The notes below the pieces were generated by a model that worked only from the letters and a program-made list of their open reading frames with translations, did not search any database and was not told the origin of the DNA. A stretch of 64,000 bases of DNA from Nectonema munidae (Eukaryota; Nematomorpha; Nectonematoida; Nectonematidae). Location of the stretch: assembly GCA_030549495.1 (NCBI GenBank), contig JAUIRK010000918.1, forward strand, positions 62,001-126,000, in the 5' to 3' direction. The position numbers and the translations under genes are program-made. Position 1 is the first letter of the stretch, and each line of letters begins with the position of its first letter. Of this stretch, positions 35,780 to 49,200 are shown piece after piece.

Positions 35780-37080
35780 TAAATTAATTTTTCCTGTTTC
35801 ACTCAATTTTCAAAAAAAAAATTTTATTTTAGAGAATAGTAAGTAAACTATATATTCTAAATCAAATCAAAGACTCTTTGCCTGAAGATTTTTAATATTA
35901 GTAAAATAAAATATTCTAATAAATAAACAAAATGTTAATAAATTTCAAAAACAGATTACCTTTAATTAATTTGAATCAATTAGTTTTATGAACCATTTAA
36001 AGGTTGGATCCAAAATAAAAGTAAAAATGCAAAAATTTATGCTTTTTACAAACTTGATGAAGGTAGGAATCATAAAATTATGTAGTTGATATTTGAAACA
36101 ACATATCTTGATTGAATGTCTCCTTTAACGACCAGAAAATATTTTTCATTTCATATTTTTTTTGAGTGATAATGTTTTTGTCCAAAAATACACACTACAA
36201 TTTTGTTTTATTTATTTATTATTTATAAATCATAAATAAGAAAAATAAATTTATCTGTTGTTAAAGAAAGATCATGAATGAAACAAAGTGTTGAAATGGC
36301 GATACACTAGTTCAATATCTTTTGTGCAAGATTTTATATTGAAAAATGTGGCTAAGAATAAATTGCGCATTGAGTGCATCTATTCTTTTATAATGCTCTT
36401 TAATTTCTCTTTATAGTTCCTAAACAATGTTATCTTATTTTAGTAAAAAAAACTTTAACTGAAAAAAACTACAATTATTAATTTAATTTGGTTGGTTGGA
36501 GATATAAAAGCACTTTCAGCTATAAGGTTATGTGCTCGCATTATGCTTAAGATCGTTAATCACAGATTTTGTGAAAAGCCTTGGGTATCGAACCCTGCAA
36601 GTTAAGCTTAGAGGTACACCATAATAACGTTTGAGGCTCTAATTTAATTAGGTGTCAAGATACCTAATTATTTAAAATGATATAGAAAAATTATTAAACA
36701 ATAGTAATACGTTATTTTTTAAACATTTAAAAAATAGGTTATCCTATTTTGCAAAAGATTTTGTTTACTGTTGAAGTATTTTTTATTTAGTATAGTTACT
36801 TTTTTGAGGCATAAACTTTAAGAAATCTGATTGTAATTTATGTTTATGGATGTTTTATTACGTCTGCCCATATTTTAGCAATTCCCGAATAAATCTTTGT
36901 TTCCAACAAATTCAAAATTAGAAGGCCACTTTTTCATTGAATCTAAAATACTTGTCATTAAATAAGGCGTTATTGTCACTCTATTCCTAATTAGTACAAT
37001 TATCGAATATTCTTAATTTTTCTATTCAATATTCAATATAAATCTCCTAAATTTTAAAAATATTTCTTTCATCTTTATAG
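35780..37080. other. AT-rich DNA with one tRNA-like patch
   Basis: 36505-36605 holds a tRNA-like segment: a TATCGAACCC B-box-like core in TTGGGTATCGAACCCTGCAA, and upstream GTTATGTGCTCGCATTATGC. It aligns loosely with 37080-37160. Otherwise nothing was recognised. Confidence 0.3.
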
Positions 37081-37165
37081 CGAGCCTCAGTGGGTGTTAC
37101 GATGTACCTCTCAGCTTAACATCTGAAAGTCAGGAATTTCATCCCAAAGTCTCCCGAAACATTGT
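37080..37165 (+). repeat. tRNA-like SINE head candidate
   Basis: GAGCCTCAGTGGGTGTTACG, CTCAGCTTAACATCTGA and GGAATTTCATCCC mimic the A-box arm, anticodon arm and T arm order of a worn tRNA. The region shares GTTAYG...GCTTAA with 36505-36605. It does not fold well enough to call a tRNA gene. Confidence 0.25.
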
Positions 37166-37264
37166 GAAAAAAGAATTGTATGGAATAATGCTTCAACATT
37201 GATTAAGAAATATTTTTCATTTTAAAGAAATATTATATCATTATAAAGTTTAAACGTTTATCAA

Positions 37265-39240
37265 ATCCTTTTGTACGACCAACAAGCATTTGACATTTGC
37301 TTTAATTGAACCTAATAATGCACAAATAGCACTACTACTATCCAAGTCCTTGATTATTTTTGTAGATACAGCTTTCTGTCAGGAAACAAAAATTTTGTAA
37401 AGAGTGTGGGAAAATTAGGCACTTTAGTAAATACTGCAATTCTAAAAATCCTCCTTGTAAAATGTTCTAAATTAGGAAATTTTATTAATTGCAAAGGCGA
37501 ACATTCTTTTGATTATGAAAATTGCCCAAAACTTTTAAAAAAGTGTGAATCTTCCAAAATTTTTCATTTAAATATCTTGAACCCATTTATACAAATTATA
37601 TGAAGGTTTCTATCCTAAATATAAATCTTAGAAAATCGAGAATTAGTTGGAATAATCTTCTTATATTTCTACAAAAATATCATCACGATATTATATTTTT
37701 GAACGAACCTTACATGTGGAAAAATAGAATTCTCAGTATTCCTCATGCCTACACTCTAGCTGTTTTTCACAGCGATCACCCTTTAACTGGAATTTTATTT
37801 TCATTTCTGACTATTTCCTTCCTACATCTACTCATTATATTGACAACTTTTTCTAAAATGTCATTAATAAGATTGAAGCTTCACATTTTCTTGTTATCTG
37901 TGATTATAACTCTCGTCATCAACGTTGGGACTTGAAATCAAATTCCAGAGGTCATTTGTCCAATTCTAAAATTATTGAATATAATATAAACCTTATCGAT
38001 AATTGTAAGAAAAGCCCTTATCAAAGCCTTAGAACAGACTGTCTTTTGAATTCTCACATTTTGTAATAACAACATGGAAAAATTTATTTTGAAATGGCAA
38101 GATCTAGAAAAACCCAGTTTTTCTGATCACTTCTTTATTCGGGTCCTTCTCAACACATTGTCTGTTGTTAAGGATGCTACGTCCATAAAATTTTCCTTGA
38201 ATCAGAGTAAGTTTTTCTCATTCTTCAAGACAAGGATGAACCAAACTTTTCCAACTAAAAGTTTAACATTAAAACATTTTTACGACTTATTCTTGCCGAG
38301 AATATTGTTCAAATTTTCAATGAATCTTTTCGCATTTTTCTTACAATTTTTCATTTGTTAAAAGTTTTTGGTCCCTACCTTCTATAAATTAAGACAAAGA
38401 CTTACCAAAAGCAGATCTATCAATATCACAAATAAAGAAAGATCCAAATAATATCTCCTTCTGACCGAAAACTTCCCCTAATTTTCATTTACAAATTTTG
38501 AATTTTCCTAAACTAATTGAAAAATATCTTACACATGGAAAAATTATTGATCTCCTACCAATCCCCCATATCCTATTTCTAATCTTGAATTTTTAAATAT
38601 GAATCTTAAAACTATAATTTTTGGTTCTAAAAATGAAGTCACTTCTTTTTGAAATAAAGTTATTTCTTCATCCAAGACAATTATTTTGTTCTCTGATTGA
38701 TCTTATGACACTGCAACGACTCTTGGCTCATTTTTGTTTGCTCTTTTCTATCCTGGACAAAACTCCCCTCCATTTTCACAATCATGCAATATTGGTAAAT
38801 TTTCTTCAGGCTTTATTGCTGAATGTTGCAAACTTTTACATGCGATAAATTACTTGAAACAAAATTCTCGGGACTTACTCTCCTACGACCTCGTTTATCT
38901 TTTCTCTGACTCTATATCTCTTGATGAAAGTGTAAAATTTAGAACATCCAAATGTCCTAAAATTAATGAATTTTTTTCCATCTGTGTATCCTTGAATCAT
39001 TGTTTCTCATTGAGGGTTGTATGGTGTCCTCATCACTATGGTATACTTGGTAATGAATTTGCCAAAAAACTCTTATTCTTGAAACTTACCAATATAAAAT
39101 TCCTTCTTCTTTGGTGTTATTAAAAATAAATCGTTTGCAATCTGGTCTCAAAGATTTATGTATTCACCTTATCTCAATTTTCCTAAAGAATTCTTCGACA
39201 AATGCAAAGATTTCGGATTTTATCGGTTTACCCTGAATTG
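37265..39240 (+). pseudogene. Old LINE copy related to the intact LINE at 46047
   Basis: The ORF1 part reads FALIEPNNAQIALLLSKSL, then CKECGKIRHFSKYC and a second knuckle with CKGEHSFDYENC, parallel to ORF1 at 50400-49995. ORF2 begins at 37600 with MKVSILNINLRKSRISWNNL and IIFLNEPYMW, matching the endonuclease start with its Asn and Glu. The RNase H part survives at 38734-39123 (VYLFSDSIS, VVWCPHHYGILGNEFA). The reverse transcriptase core is mostly deleted, and frame breaks are frequent. It abuts the 3' end of the opposite-strand copy at 39266. The copy is dead and much older than its two neighbours. Confidence 0.7.
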
Positions 39241-39265
39241 ATAAGGTTGTTTACTAATAAAGATA

Positions 39266-42200
39266 GGTAGGTATGGAGATTTCTAAGCATTTTCCAGCTG
39301 GAGCTGATATGCTTGCAAGTCTGCTGGAATTTAGTCTTCAAAGTGAGAATTTAGTCTTTGTGGGTCTTTCTGAAATAGAAAAGAGAAGTTTGGAAGATTT
39401 TCATGGCTGTAGATGCTAAATTGTTTTGTAGAATGCATGTGTTAGTGATGATGATGGCTTATTGTGATTAAATATTTAGGGAAAGATTGAGTGGTTAGTT
39501 TGCAAAGAGTATTCGATTGTGGTTATGAGAAGAGAGAGATATTTGATGAGTAATAGGTGTTGTAGAAGATCATGTAGAGAGGATGGAATATCTTTAAATA
39601 AATAGCGGCTTTTTCAAAGAGTTGGTGTCGATGAGAATGAAATATTGGATAATAAAGGAGAATGAGTATAGGTGTTTCAATGTACCGACAGCTAAAACGA
39701 AAGAAAGGGTTTGAGTGAAGTTTGAATGTGAAGTAGTATGCATTACAAGGGCAATGGAATGAGAGTCAGCGAATAATGTTCTGAGGGAGTGAGTGAAAGT
39801 GTTTGTTTAAAATGAGTTGTGATAATGGCATAGATATCGAAAGTGATGTAATGGTTGAGTCAATATATTGTTGCCACTATAGTAGTGTAGAGTTTGTTAT
39901 TGTGCTTGTAAATGTGGAGATGGATAGAGAGAATAGGGGTAGGAACCGTGAATTAGAGATTCTTGATTTTGCAATGTAATCAACAAGGTAGTTTTCGTAA
40001 CAGCTGGAATGAGCTGGAAACCAGGCGATTTTAATTCAAAGTGATTAGATAGGTGAATAAGTTTGCTTGCTAAACAAAAATTAGTGTGAGATTTTGTTTT
40101 TAAGTTTTAGGTCATTTATTAAATTTTGCGAGTCTGTGAAAAATGTGATATATTTGAAGGAGGTAGAAAAAGAAGTTAGGTTATTAAGGAGTATATTGCA
40201 GGATAGTAATACTGCGTAAATTTCTCTTTCGTGTGCAGTGATTTCTGCATCTAGATTTGTGTGTTAGATAAGGATAGGCTTTTTTGTGTTTTGTAGGATG
40301 AATGCGCATGCAGCTGAAGAGCGATTTTATGATTCCGAACCGTCAGTGAAAATTAAAAGCAAGCTGATATTATTTGTTGTACGTTGGTGAGCTATAGAGT
40401 TTAGGGCAAGATATCTATGGGGACAGATGTTAGTGGTGTAAGGAGGAGACGAAGAAGGGTGGATGAGCTCGATTGGTTGATTTAATGGTAGCACTTGATA
40501 AGATGTTTTGTTAGGAGCAAACTTTGTAGTAAAGAATTGTAGTACTGCAGTGATTGGTATGTTTGGGTTGTGTATAGGTTGGTGAAAGGATGTGGTAGGG
40601 GTGTAGAGCAGAAAGTGATTAGGTAATTCTTAAAAAGTGTTTTCTTTAGATTGAGATGGAGGGGTAGCGTGTTAGTGAATAATTTAAGTTTTGTAGTTGG
40701 TGTAGTCTGATAGGCATTGGTTATAGAAAGGAAACACATGCGATGAATTTTATTAAGGTGAGTAAGGAATGACTGATTTTCAACTCTGAAATTTTGTATT
40801 GTTGTGATATGAATTGGATTTGTTTTAATAGGGAAAGGAATTGTTGGAGGTTTTCATTTTATTCAGAACTTGAAAATGAGAAAAACAGGTTTTGGGAATA
40901 TCCCTGAAAAAAGTTAGAGTTGTTGTTGATTAAAGCTAGGAGGGGGTTGATGAGTATTAACCAAAGTAAGTCGGATAAGCTGCCACCTTGAGGAGTAGAG
41001 AGAGAGAGAGACCTCGCAAATATGAGTTGTTGTTTTGAATTAGAATTTCGGTGGCTAAGGTAATTGTGTATGAACTTTATCATCTATGTGGGGTAGGTGT
41101 TATCAATGAGGTTGTTAATGATAGCTTGGTTCCAGGCAGTGTTAAAAGCATTCTTGATATCTAGGAATAAAGTTGAATGATTTGTTAGTGCAGATTCGAG
41201 GTAAAGTGTAAGGCGAGTGCTAATTTTGAGTTTTGTTGGGAAGATAGACGAATTGGTTAGCGTAAATGAGTCGCTTTTTTAAGCTATAATGTAGCAGTCT
41301 CTTCCTGAGAATTTTCTCTAAAATTTTGCCTATAGTCTGTAAAAGAGATATGGGGCGCCAATTTTTTGTGTTATTGAGATTTCGATTGGGTTTAGGAATC
41401 AATATTAATTTGCTAATTTTCAAGATATTGGGAAAGTAGCTTAGTCTTAAGCAACTGTTGAATAATTGAAGTATGTGGGGATAGATAATATGGTATGCTT
41501 TGCGAACGTGTTTCATGGATATGCGGTCGTAGCTACATGCTGGTTTGGGTTTAAAAGAGCTTATGGCGTTGTTGAGTTCTGTAATGGCGATTCGTGGAAA
41601 TTAAAAGTGTTAATAAGAAAATATGATTACGTTTTCTATCTTATGATGGAATTGTGAATGTTGTCGGTTACTAGTGAATTTTTTCCAGGCTTGTTTTTAG
41701 CTTTATTGATTCTTTTTTGTATTAGATTTTTTTAGGTGAAAGTGATGTTGAATGTTATCATGTGTGTTTATTTTTCTTAGAAGTTTTGATGAACGTTTGA
41801 GTTGGTGTTTTAGGTTGTTCAGGTGGGAGTTCCAGAAATAGGCGTTTTGGAAATGGGTTATTTGGAGTAGAAGTTGAAATTGTTTTGTTGAAGGATATGG
41901 CTGATTTCTCTAGTTCTAATGTTGTGTTGGTTTTCATTTCAGTATTAGATAGTTTTGATTTAGGGTTTTTAGGAAAGCTGTCCAAAAAATGTGTTTGCCA
42001 ATGGGGTGGTTGTGTTGGATCTTTTTGTGTACATTAAGATTGACTTGGAAAGATATAAACGAGTGGTCTGAAGGTGAGCCGTGAGGGTGTGTCACAAATC
42101 CTCCAATTTTTTATAATTTTAATGGTTTCATTTGAGGTGATAGTAATGTCATTGTGGGATTGATATATTTTGTCTAGGTGTTTTTGTTGAAAAGTTGGCG

Positions 42201-43690
42201 ATGTGTTAGAATCAGCTATAGTGAGGTTATGGGCAGAAAGCAAATTGAGGGTTTGCAAACCACGTTTGTATCCCATAAATATGAGCGTGCATTAACGTCT
42301 GTAGAAATAATGAAGAAAAAAGTTTTGTTAATGTGGTTTTTTATTTGGGTCAATACGTTATCAAAACGATCAGGAATGGGATGTAAAGAAGAGGGTTGTG
42401 AGTAAATAGAACAGAAGATTAGTGGCGTAGTAGTGGAGTGGATAAGGGTGAAGATGTAGTTAGAGTTAGAAAATTGGCATACTGGTGTATTGAGAATGGA
42501 TGTTTTTATGATGATGCAAACGGAGTAATCGTCTAAGGGGGTGTGTGTATGAGTTTGTATTGGTCAAACAGGTGAGGCATACGTGTGTAGGGTTCGTTGA
42601 TGGATATTACATCGTATTGTTGAGAAAGAATTATATTAATAAGGTTATCCCATGCGGTTTTTGAGTGATTTAAATTGATGTGCAGGAAATTTAACATGTG
42701 TAATTATCGATAGTTTTATTGCGCTAGAATTGAGTTGCGGTGATTGATATAAAAATTGCATGTTTTAGATGTTGCGATATGTGGTAGATTGTAATTGATA
42801 CATGTGATCTTGATTGGGTCGTTTGAGAGTGTACAAGATGTTAGTGTGTGTCCTCGGTTGCCGCAGTGAGCGCAGTTTGGGGATGAGCATTAGATTTTTG
42901 TTTCAAGTGACCATATTTGAGGCAATTTTCGCATTGTTTTGTTCTGGGTTTAAAAATATCTATGGTTAATAAATTATATCCTAGGAATACTTTTAGTTGA
43001 TTACGGAGATATTGAAATAGTTCAGGATTGTTTGGCTCAATTAGTACAGTGTATGCGAAAGTTCCTGCGTTGCCTAGTTGGATATGGTTTATTAATTTTC
43101 CCAATCTGTTGAGGTTTTCATTTTGTTTTCCTAATGTGGCTGTAAGATCATCAATATTGATGTCTTTAGGTATACCTCTTAGTATAAATTTGGGTATTGG
43201 AGTGGGTATGTCGCAAACGTTGACGCCACTTTTTAAGAGAGAGGATTTAGCTCACGCTTTTGTTGTGTATTTTTAAATTAAAAGTAGATAGTCCCTGCAT
43301 GTGAGTATCTGGTTTTAGTGATAGAGAGGGAGTTACTTTTGGTTTCAAGACTGAATAGCCTTTTCTTTCTGATATTTGATATTATTGGGTGGTGAGATTT
43401 TTAAAGTAAGGTTAGGTTCTAGATGTTTTTTGATCGAGGGGATGTTGGTATTTTTTGTGTTGGGTGTGGATGTTTGGGCTTGCATTGTTTGCTGTTGGGA
43501 GGACGATATTGGTAAGCACTAGTATAAGAATTTTGTAATGTGGTTGGTTCGAATATAGGACTTTCAAAAGTTTTAATGTAATGTAAAGCTATATTGAGTT
43601 CATTGAACAAAATTTGGTCACTTCGAGAGAGAGAAGTTTTAGCAATAAAATCATTAAATAGATTATTCAAAGTTTTGGTCGGATTCAGAG
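39266..43690 (-). pseudogene. Recent but damaged LINE copy (same family as 46047-50399)
   Basis: It runs right to left, its 3' end GGTAGGTATGGAG being almost the same as the intact copy's, and nucleotide identity looks close to 90 percent by eye. ORF1 reaches further 5' here: SRSDQILFNELNIALHYIKT at 43670-43419, then PKFILRGIPKDINIDDL and the knuckle CENCLKYGHLKQK. ORF2 pieces include SMKHVRKAYHI-type and STPQGGSLSDLLWLILINPL blocks. Compared with the intact copy it lost about 160 bases near 41670 and over 300 bases near 40780-40850, plus frameshifts. It supplies the ORF1 sequence missing from the younger copy. Confidence 0.8.
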
Positions 43691-43699
43691 CGCGCCCTT

Positions 43700-44245
43700 T
43701 TGTTGGACATGTTTGTTAATTTCCCCTAAAGGTAATGTAAATAGAAAGGTTATTATGTTTGTATACGAATTGTTATATTTGTTCTAAATATAGTATTAAA
43801 GATAAGTAATCAAAAATTGTCTTGAAATTCTAAAAACAATTTGAAGCCATTTTAAGAATTATCGCAAAAAAATGAAATGAATAGGAAAATGCAATTAAAA
43901 TTTATGTCGTTTCAACTCTTCAAAAATTGAAGATACTTTAATCTCATTTCTGAATGTCCAAGTACTCTATTTTTGACTGAGCAATTTATCTCTATTTTTC
44001 GCAGAAAATTTTGTTTCTCTTTTTCATAAATAAAATTTATATCCAACTCAATATGTATTCTTTTAAAAAAATAACCTATTTTGTTAGATTTATTATTTTT
44101 AAGCGACTCATCCCTTATCTCTACCAGCGCTTGGTTCACTCATCGTATAGGCGTGACTAATTTATGCCATCTTTAAGAAAACTTGGTTTAAAGACATAAT
44201 TTTAATTATATATTAAACAATACTTTAAAATTAATATTCTTTTAA
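43700..44245. other. Short AT-rich gap
   Basis: Nothing recognised. The 5' end of the LINE copy may extend somewhat into the left part. Confidence 0.3.
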
Positions 44246-44344
44246 TTTCAGCAAACTAAGTCCTTCCAAACTAAGGCTTTACTATCCAGCCAACAGTCTT
44301 ACAAGCTCTGTCAATTTCAACCAACCATTTAATTTCAAGATTTT

Positions 44345-45075
44345 TTTTAATTCTACAATTTATAATATAGTCAAATGGGCACTTGAAAGAAACTACACTG
44401 TTTGTGGTACAACAATATCTACAAGAAAGTTTATTCCTAATATATTAAAACCACCTTATTTGAAAAGTTTGAAACTTCAAAAATGTGAATCTCGCATAAT
44501 TTATTGTAAAGAAGCTTCACTTTCTGCCTACATTCCTCGAAAACATTCCAAGAAAAATGTCAAAGTTGTCTATGTCTTTTCTTCTCAGCATAGAAATAAA
44601 GTTGAAATTACTTCTGTACATGGAAAACCCGAGACATTGTTGGAATACAACAAAAACAAAAGTTCGACATTTTAGAACATATAAACCGTGTAGAAGAAGG
44701 ACTGTAGCTGTTTTTTCGAATTATCTCGATATTTTGTGCTTGAACACATATATTATCTCCAGGTTCAATTCCTCCGAAAACTGCTCTTCTAATATGAATC
44801 ACGGTAGAAAAACATTTTTAAAAAAACAAGCTTTGTGCTTGGCCACTGAATCAATGATGATAAGAGCCTCAACCCCTCAAATTAATTTGAAAGTAAAGTC
44901 TCTTCTAAACTTTTATGGATTTTCATCCCAAGAAGATCACCTCTCAAGTTCATACAGAGGATTTTGTTATGTCTGTCTTCCTAAAAAAGTGAGAACGACG
45001 AGAAAATGTAAAAGATGTTCCCATTATATCTGCAAAACACATTCACATATTGTCTGCTCCCATTCCTTATCGTAG
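44345..45075 (+). pseudogene. piggyBac transposase, C-terminal half
   Basis: From 44368 on, KWALERNYTVCGTTISTRKF and VVYVFSSQHRNKVEI match the piggyBac region before the last catalytic Asp. After a frame change near 44670 come YKPCRRRTVAVFSNYLDILC and LNTYIISRF. The C-terminal zinc domain is RGFCYVCLPKKVRT, CKRCSHYICKTHSHIVCSH. The N-terminal half and first two Asp blocks are absent. It differs from the copy at 28365, so a separate piggyBac lineage. No TTAA ends were matched. Confidence 0.75.
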
Positions 45076-45079
45076 CTTT

Positions 45080-45505
45080 TTATGCTGCTTCAATAAACTT
45101 TGCTATTTTCCTGTATTTTCTAATTAATTCATATTGTTAAATTATGGAAATTGAAAATCTTTTCCAAAATATAAGGAAATATTCTATATAAAATATTTTT
45201 TATAAGTGACCAAAAAAAATTTAAAGCCATCTAGAAAATATTTTAGAAATTTTGGTCTTATTCATCTTATATTCATTCTTGCAAAAAAGTTGCAAAACAT
45301 ATGAACAAAACAACGGTGACTCAATATGGTCAATATGGCCATATGTCCGTAGTCCGAAGGTTAAAAGCAAGTCTGCCAAATCCTTAGCAGTCAACTATTA
45401 CTTCAACAAAAATCATGGATAACATCAACTATTTTTTCTACATGGCTTAAATCTGTCAACAATAAAATGATTAAAGAAAAAAATATCTTTTTATAGAGTC
45501 AAGTT
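45080..45505. other. AT-rich DNA, no gene seen
   Basis: Nothing recognised on either strand. Confidence 0.3.
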
Positions 45506-46254
45506 ACACTGTAAAAAGTGCGTTTAGAATTTAAACACAGTATTAGGTGTTTGGTTATTTTTGTGTTTAAATAATGTTTAAAACCTAAACACTTTACACC
45601 TAAAAATACATTGAAAGGAAAATATTTAGCATTTAAACATATTATATAACATTTAGACAGTTTTATGTTGAAAAATTATTTATAATCTTAAACACCATAT
45701 AAAATTTCCAACTATTCCGTTTTGTGTTTAGAGTTAAAACAAAAAAATTAAACTGTATCGATTTAAATTTTCTATATAGGACAGATAGATGTCATTAAAA
45801 TAGAGAATTATTTTTTATAGCATTAGAGCATATCTCATGTACATCTCAAAAGCGGTAGGACTTTTTACCCAAATACACGCAAATATGTTCTTTATTTACA
45901 AATAAGAACTTGAAATTAAAAATAATATTAAATAAATGCTTAAAATAAAAAGATACACAGATATTTAAGTTTGAACGAGAGCTGGTAATAGAGTATTGTT
46001 ATATGTTTTTATGACACCCATTTTCTTGCCAGGCCACACATATTAGGTAGGTAGGTAGGTATGGAGATTTCTAAGCACTTTCCAGCTGGAGCTGATATGC
46101 TTGCAAGTCTGCTGGAATTTGGTCTTCAAAGTGTAAGTTTAGTTTTGTGGGTCTTTCTGAAATAGAAAAAGAAAATTTGGAAGATTTTTATGGGTGTAGA
46201 CATTAGATTGTTTTGTGGAATGCATGGATTAGTGGTGATAGTGGCTTATTGTTA

Positions 46255-49200
46255 TTAGATATTTAAGGGAGGAATGAGTGTTTGGGTTGCAGAGAGTATA
46301 GGTTCGATTGTGGTTATGAGAAGGGAGAGATGTTTGATGAGTAGTGGATGTTGTAGAAGATCATGTAAAGAGGATGGAATATCTTTAAAAAAGAAGCGAC
46401 TTTTATCAAGGAGTTGGTGTCGGTGAGAATCAAAAATTGGACAATAAAGGAGAATATGTGTAGGTGTTTCAATGTACGAACAGCTGAAACGACAGAAAGG
46501 GTTTGAGTGAAGTTTGAATTTGAAGAAGTATGCATTACAAGGGCAATGGGATGAGAGCCAGCGAATGATGTTCCGAGGGAGTGAGTGAAAGTGTTTCTTT
46601 AAAATGAGTTGTGATAATGGCATAGATGTCAGAGGTGATGTGATGGTTGAGTCGATAGATTGTTGCCACTGCAGTAGTGTAGAGTTGGTTATAGTATTTG
46701 TAAAAGTGGAGATGGGTAGAGAAAATAGGGGTAGGATCTGAGAATCGGAGATATTTGATTTTGCGATATAGTCAACGAGGTAATTTTCAAAACAGCTGGA
46801 ATGAGCTGGGCACCAGACGATTTTTACTACAAAGTGATTGGATAGGTGAATAAGTTTGCGTGCTAAACTATATGTTGAGTGTGAGATTTTATTTTCGAGT
46901 TTTAGGTTTTTTATTAAATTTTGCGAGTCTGTGAAAAAAGTTATGTATTTGAAGGAGGTAGAAAAGGAAGTTAGGTTATTAAGGAGTATGTTGCAGGATA
47001 GTAGTACTGCGTGAATTTCAGTTTCGTGTACAGTGATTTCTGGATCTAGGTTTGTGTGTTGGATAAGAAAAGGGTTTTTTGTGTTTTGTAGGAAGAAAGC
47101 GCATGCAGCTGAAGAGCGGTGTTGTGATTTAGAACCGTCAGTGAAAATTGAAAGTGAACAGGTATTGTTTGTTGTGCGTTGGTGAGCTATAGAGTTTAGG
47201 GCAAGATATCTGTGGTGACAGATGTTTGTGATGTAAGGAGGAGACGAAGAAGGGTGGATGAGCTCGATTGGGTGGTTTAATGGTAGTACTTGATAAGATG
47301 TTTTGTTAGGAGCAAACTGAATTAATAAGGAATTGTAATACTGCAGGGATTGGGATGTTTGAGTTGTGTATAGGCTGGTGAAAGGATGTGGTGGGGGTGT
47401 AGAGCAGAAAGTTATAAGGTAATTTTTAAGAAGCGTTTTCTTTAGATTGAGGTGTAGCGGTAGCGTGTTAGTGAATAATTCAAGTTTTGTAGTTGGTGTA
47501 GTGTGATAGGCATTGGTGATAGAAAGAAGACACAGGCGATGAATTTTGCTGAGATGAGTGATGGATGACTGGTGTCTCAACTCTGAGCCCCATGAGAGAA
47601 CTCCATATTTGAGGACAGGGAAAATTAGACTTTTATGAATGAATTTTGTGATTTTTGGGGAAAGTCCCCATTTGTAAGAAATTCCGTTTTTAAGAGAGAA
47701 AAGGGTTTTGATTAGTTTTTGTGAGATGCTTTTGAAATGAGTTGAGAATTTTAGATTGGGTTGAAAGGTGAGTCCGAGATATTTTACTTGGTTTTGTGGA
47801 TCTAATTTGTCTGTTGTGTTCAGTTGTAAGGGTAAAGGTTTGATTCTTTTGCGTGTAAAGTGGATTAAGTGGGATTTATTAGGGTTAAAGGAAATTTTGA
47901 ATTGTTGGGCTTTGAATTGAATTTGTTTTAGTAAAGAAGCAGATTGTTTAAGATTTTCGTTTTGCTCAGAACTAGAAAAGGAGAAAAGAAGATCATCGGA
48001 GAATCCCTGAGAAAAGTCAGACTTGTTGTTGATAAAGGCAAGAAGTGGATTGATGAGTATTAACCAAAGTAGGTCAGATAAGTTGCCTCCTTGAGGAGTA
48101 GAGAGAGAGAGCTCGCGAATATATGAGTTGTTGTTTTCAGTTAGAATTAGAATGCGATGGTTGAGGTAATTGTGTATGAATTTTATCATGTATGTGGGGT
48201 AGGTGTTATCTATGAGATTATTAATAATAGCTGGGTTCCAGGCAGTGTTAAAAGCATTTTCAATATCTAGGAATAAAGTTGAGGCTATTTTATGATTCTT
48301 TAGTGCGGACTCGAGGAAGAGCGTGAGGCGAGAAAGTGCTAGTTCTGAGCTTTTGTTGGGAAGATAAGCAAATTGATTAGCGTGAATGAGACCATTTTTT
48401 AAGCTATAATGTAACAGTCTCTTCCTCAGAATTTTCTCTAAGATTTTGCCTATTGTCGGTAAAAGAGATATGGGGCGCCAGTTTTTTATGTTATTGAGAT
48501 CTCGATTTGGTTTAGGAATTAAGATTAATTTGCTAATTTTCCAGATATTTGGAAAATAGCTTAGTCTTAAGCAACTGTTGAATAATTGAAGTATGTGGGG
48601 ATAAATAATATGGTATGCTTTGCGAACGTGTTTCATGGATATGTGGTCGTAACTGCAAGCTAGTTTGGGTTTGAAGGAGTTTACGGCATTGTTGAGTTCT
48701 GTGATAGTGATTCGTGGAAAATCAAAGGTGTTGGTGTTGCGTAAGTATGCTTGAGTTTTAAGTCTTATGATGGAATTGTGAATGTTGTCGGTTATTAGTG
48801 AATCAGATGGAAAAAGTGAGGTGAGAAAGGAGGGGTTCAAGTGTGATGTTTCATTGTTGTTTGCTGGGAGTATATGGGGAGGCAATGGAGATGAGGATTT
48901 TTTATTAGTGATTTTATGAATAGTGCTCCAGGGGTTGGAGGGAGTTTGAGTGGTGAATTTTTTCCAGGCTTGTTTTTTAGCTTTATTGATTTCTTTTTTG
49001 TACAGGTTTTTTAGTAGGAAGTAATGTTGAATGTTATCCTGGGTGTTTATTCTTCTTATAAGTTTTGATGAGCGTTTGATTTGGTGTTTTAGGCTGTTCA
49101 AGTAGGGGTTCCAGAAATAGGCGTTTTTGCGTTTCGGAAATGGGTTGTTAGGAGTGGAAGAGATAATAGAAGTTGAAATTGTTTCGTTAAGGAATAATGC

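Noticed and set aside
43780-43810. Target duplication for the damaged LINE copy (AATAAAGATA vs ATTAAAGATA)
   Set aside because: Only a short AT-rich near match, and the element's 5' boundary is not known.
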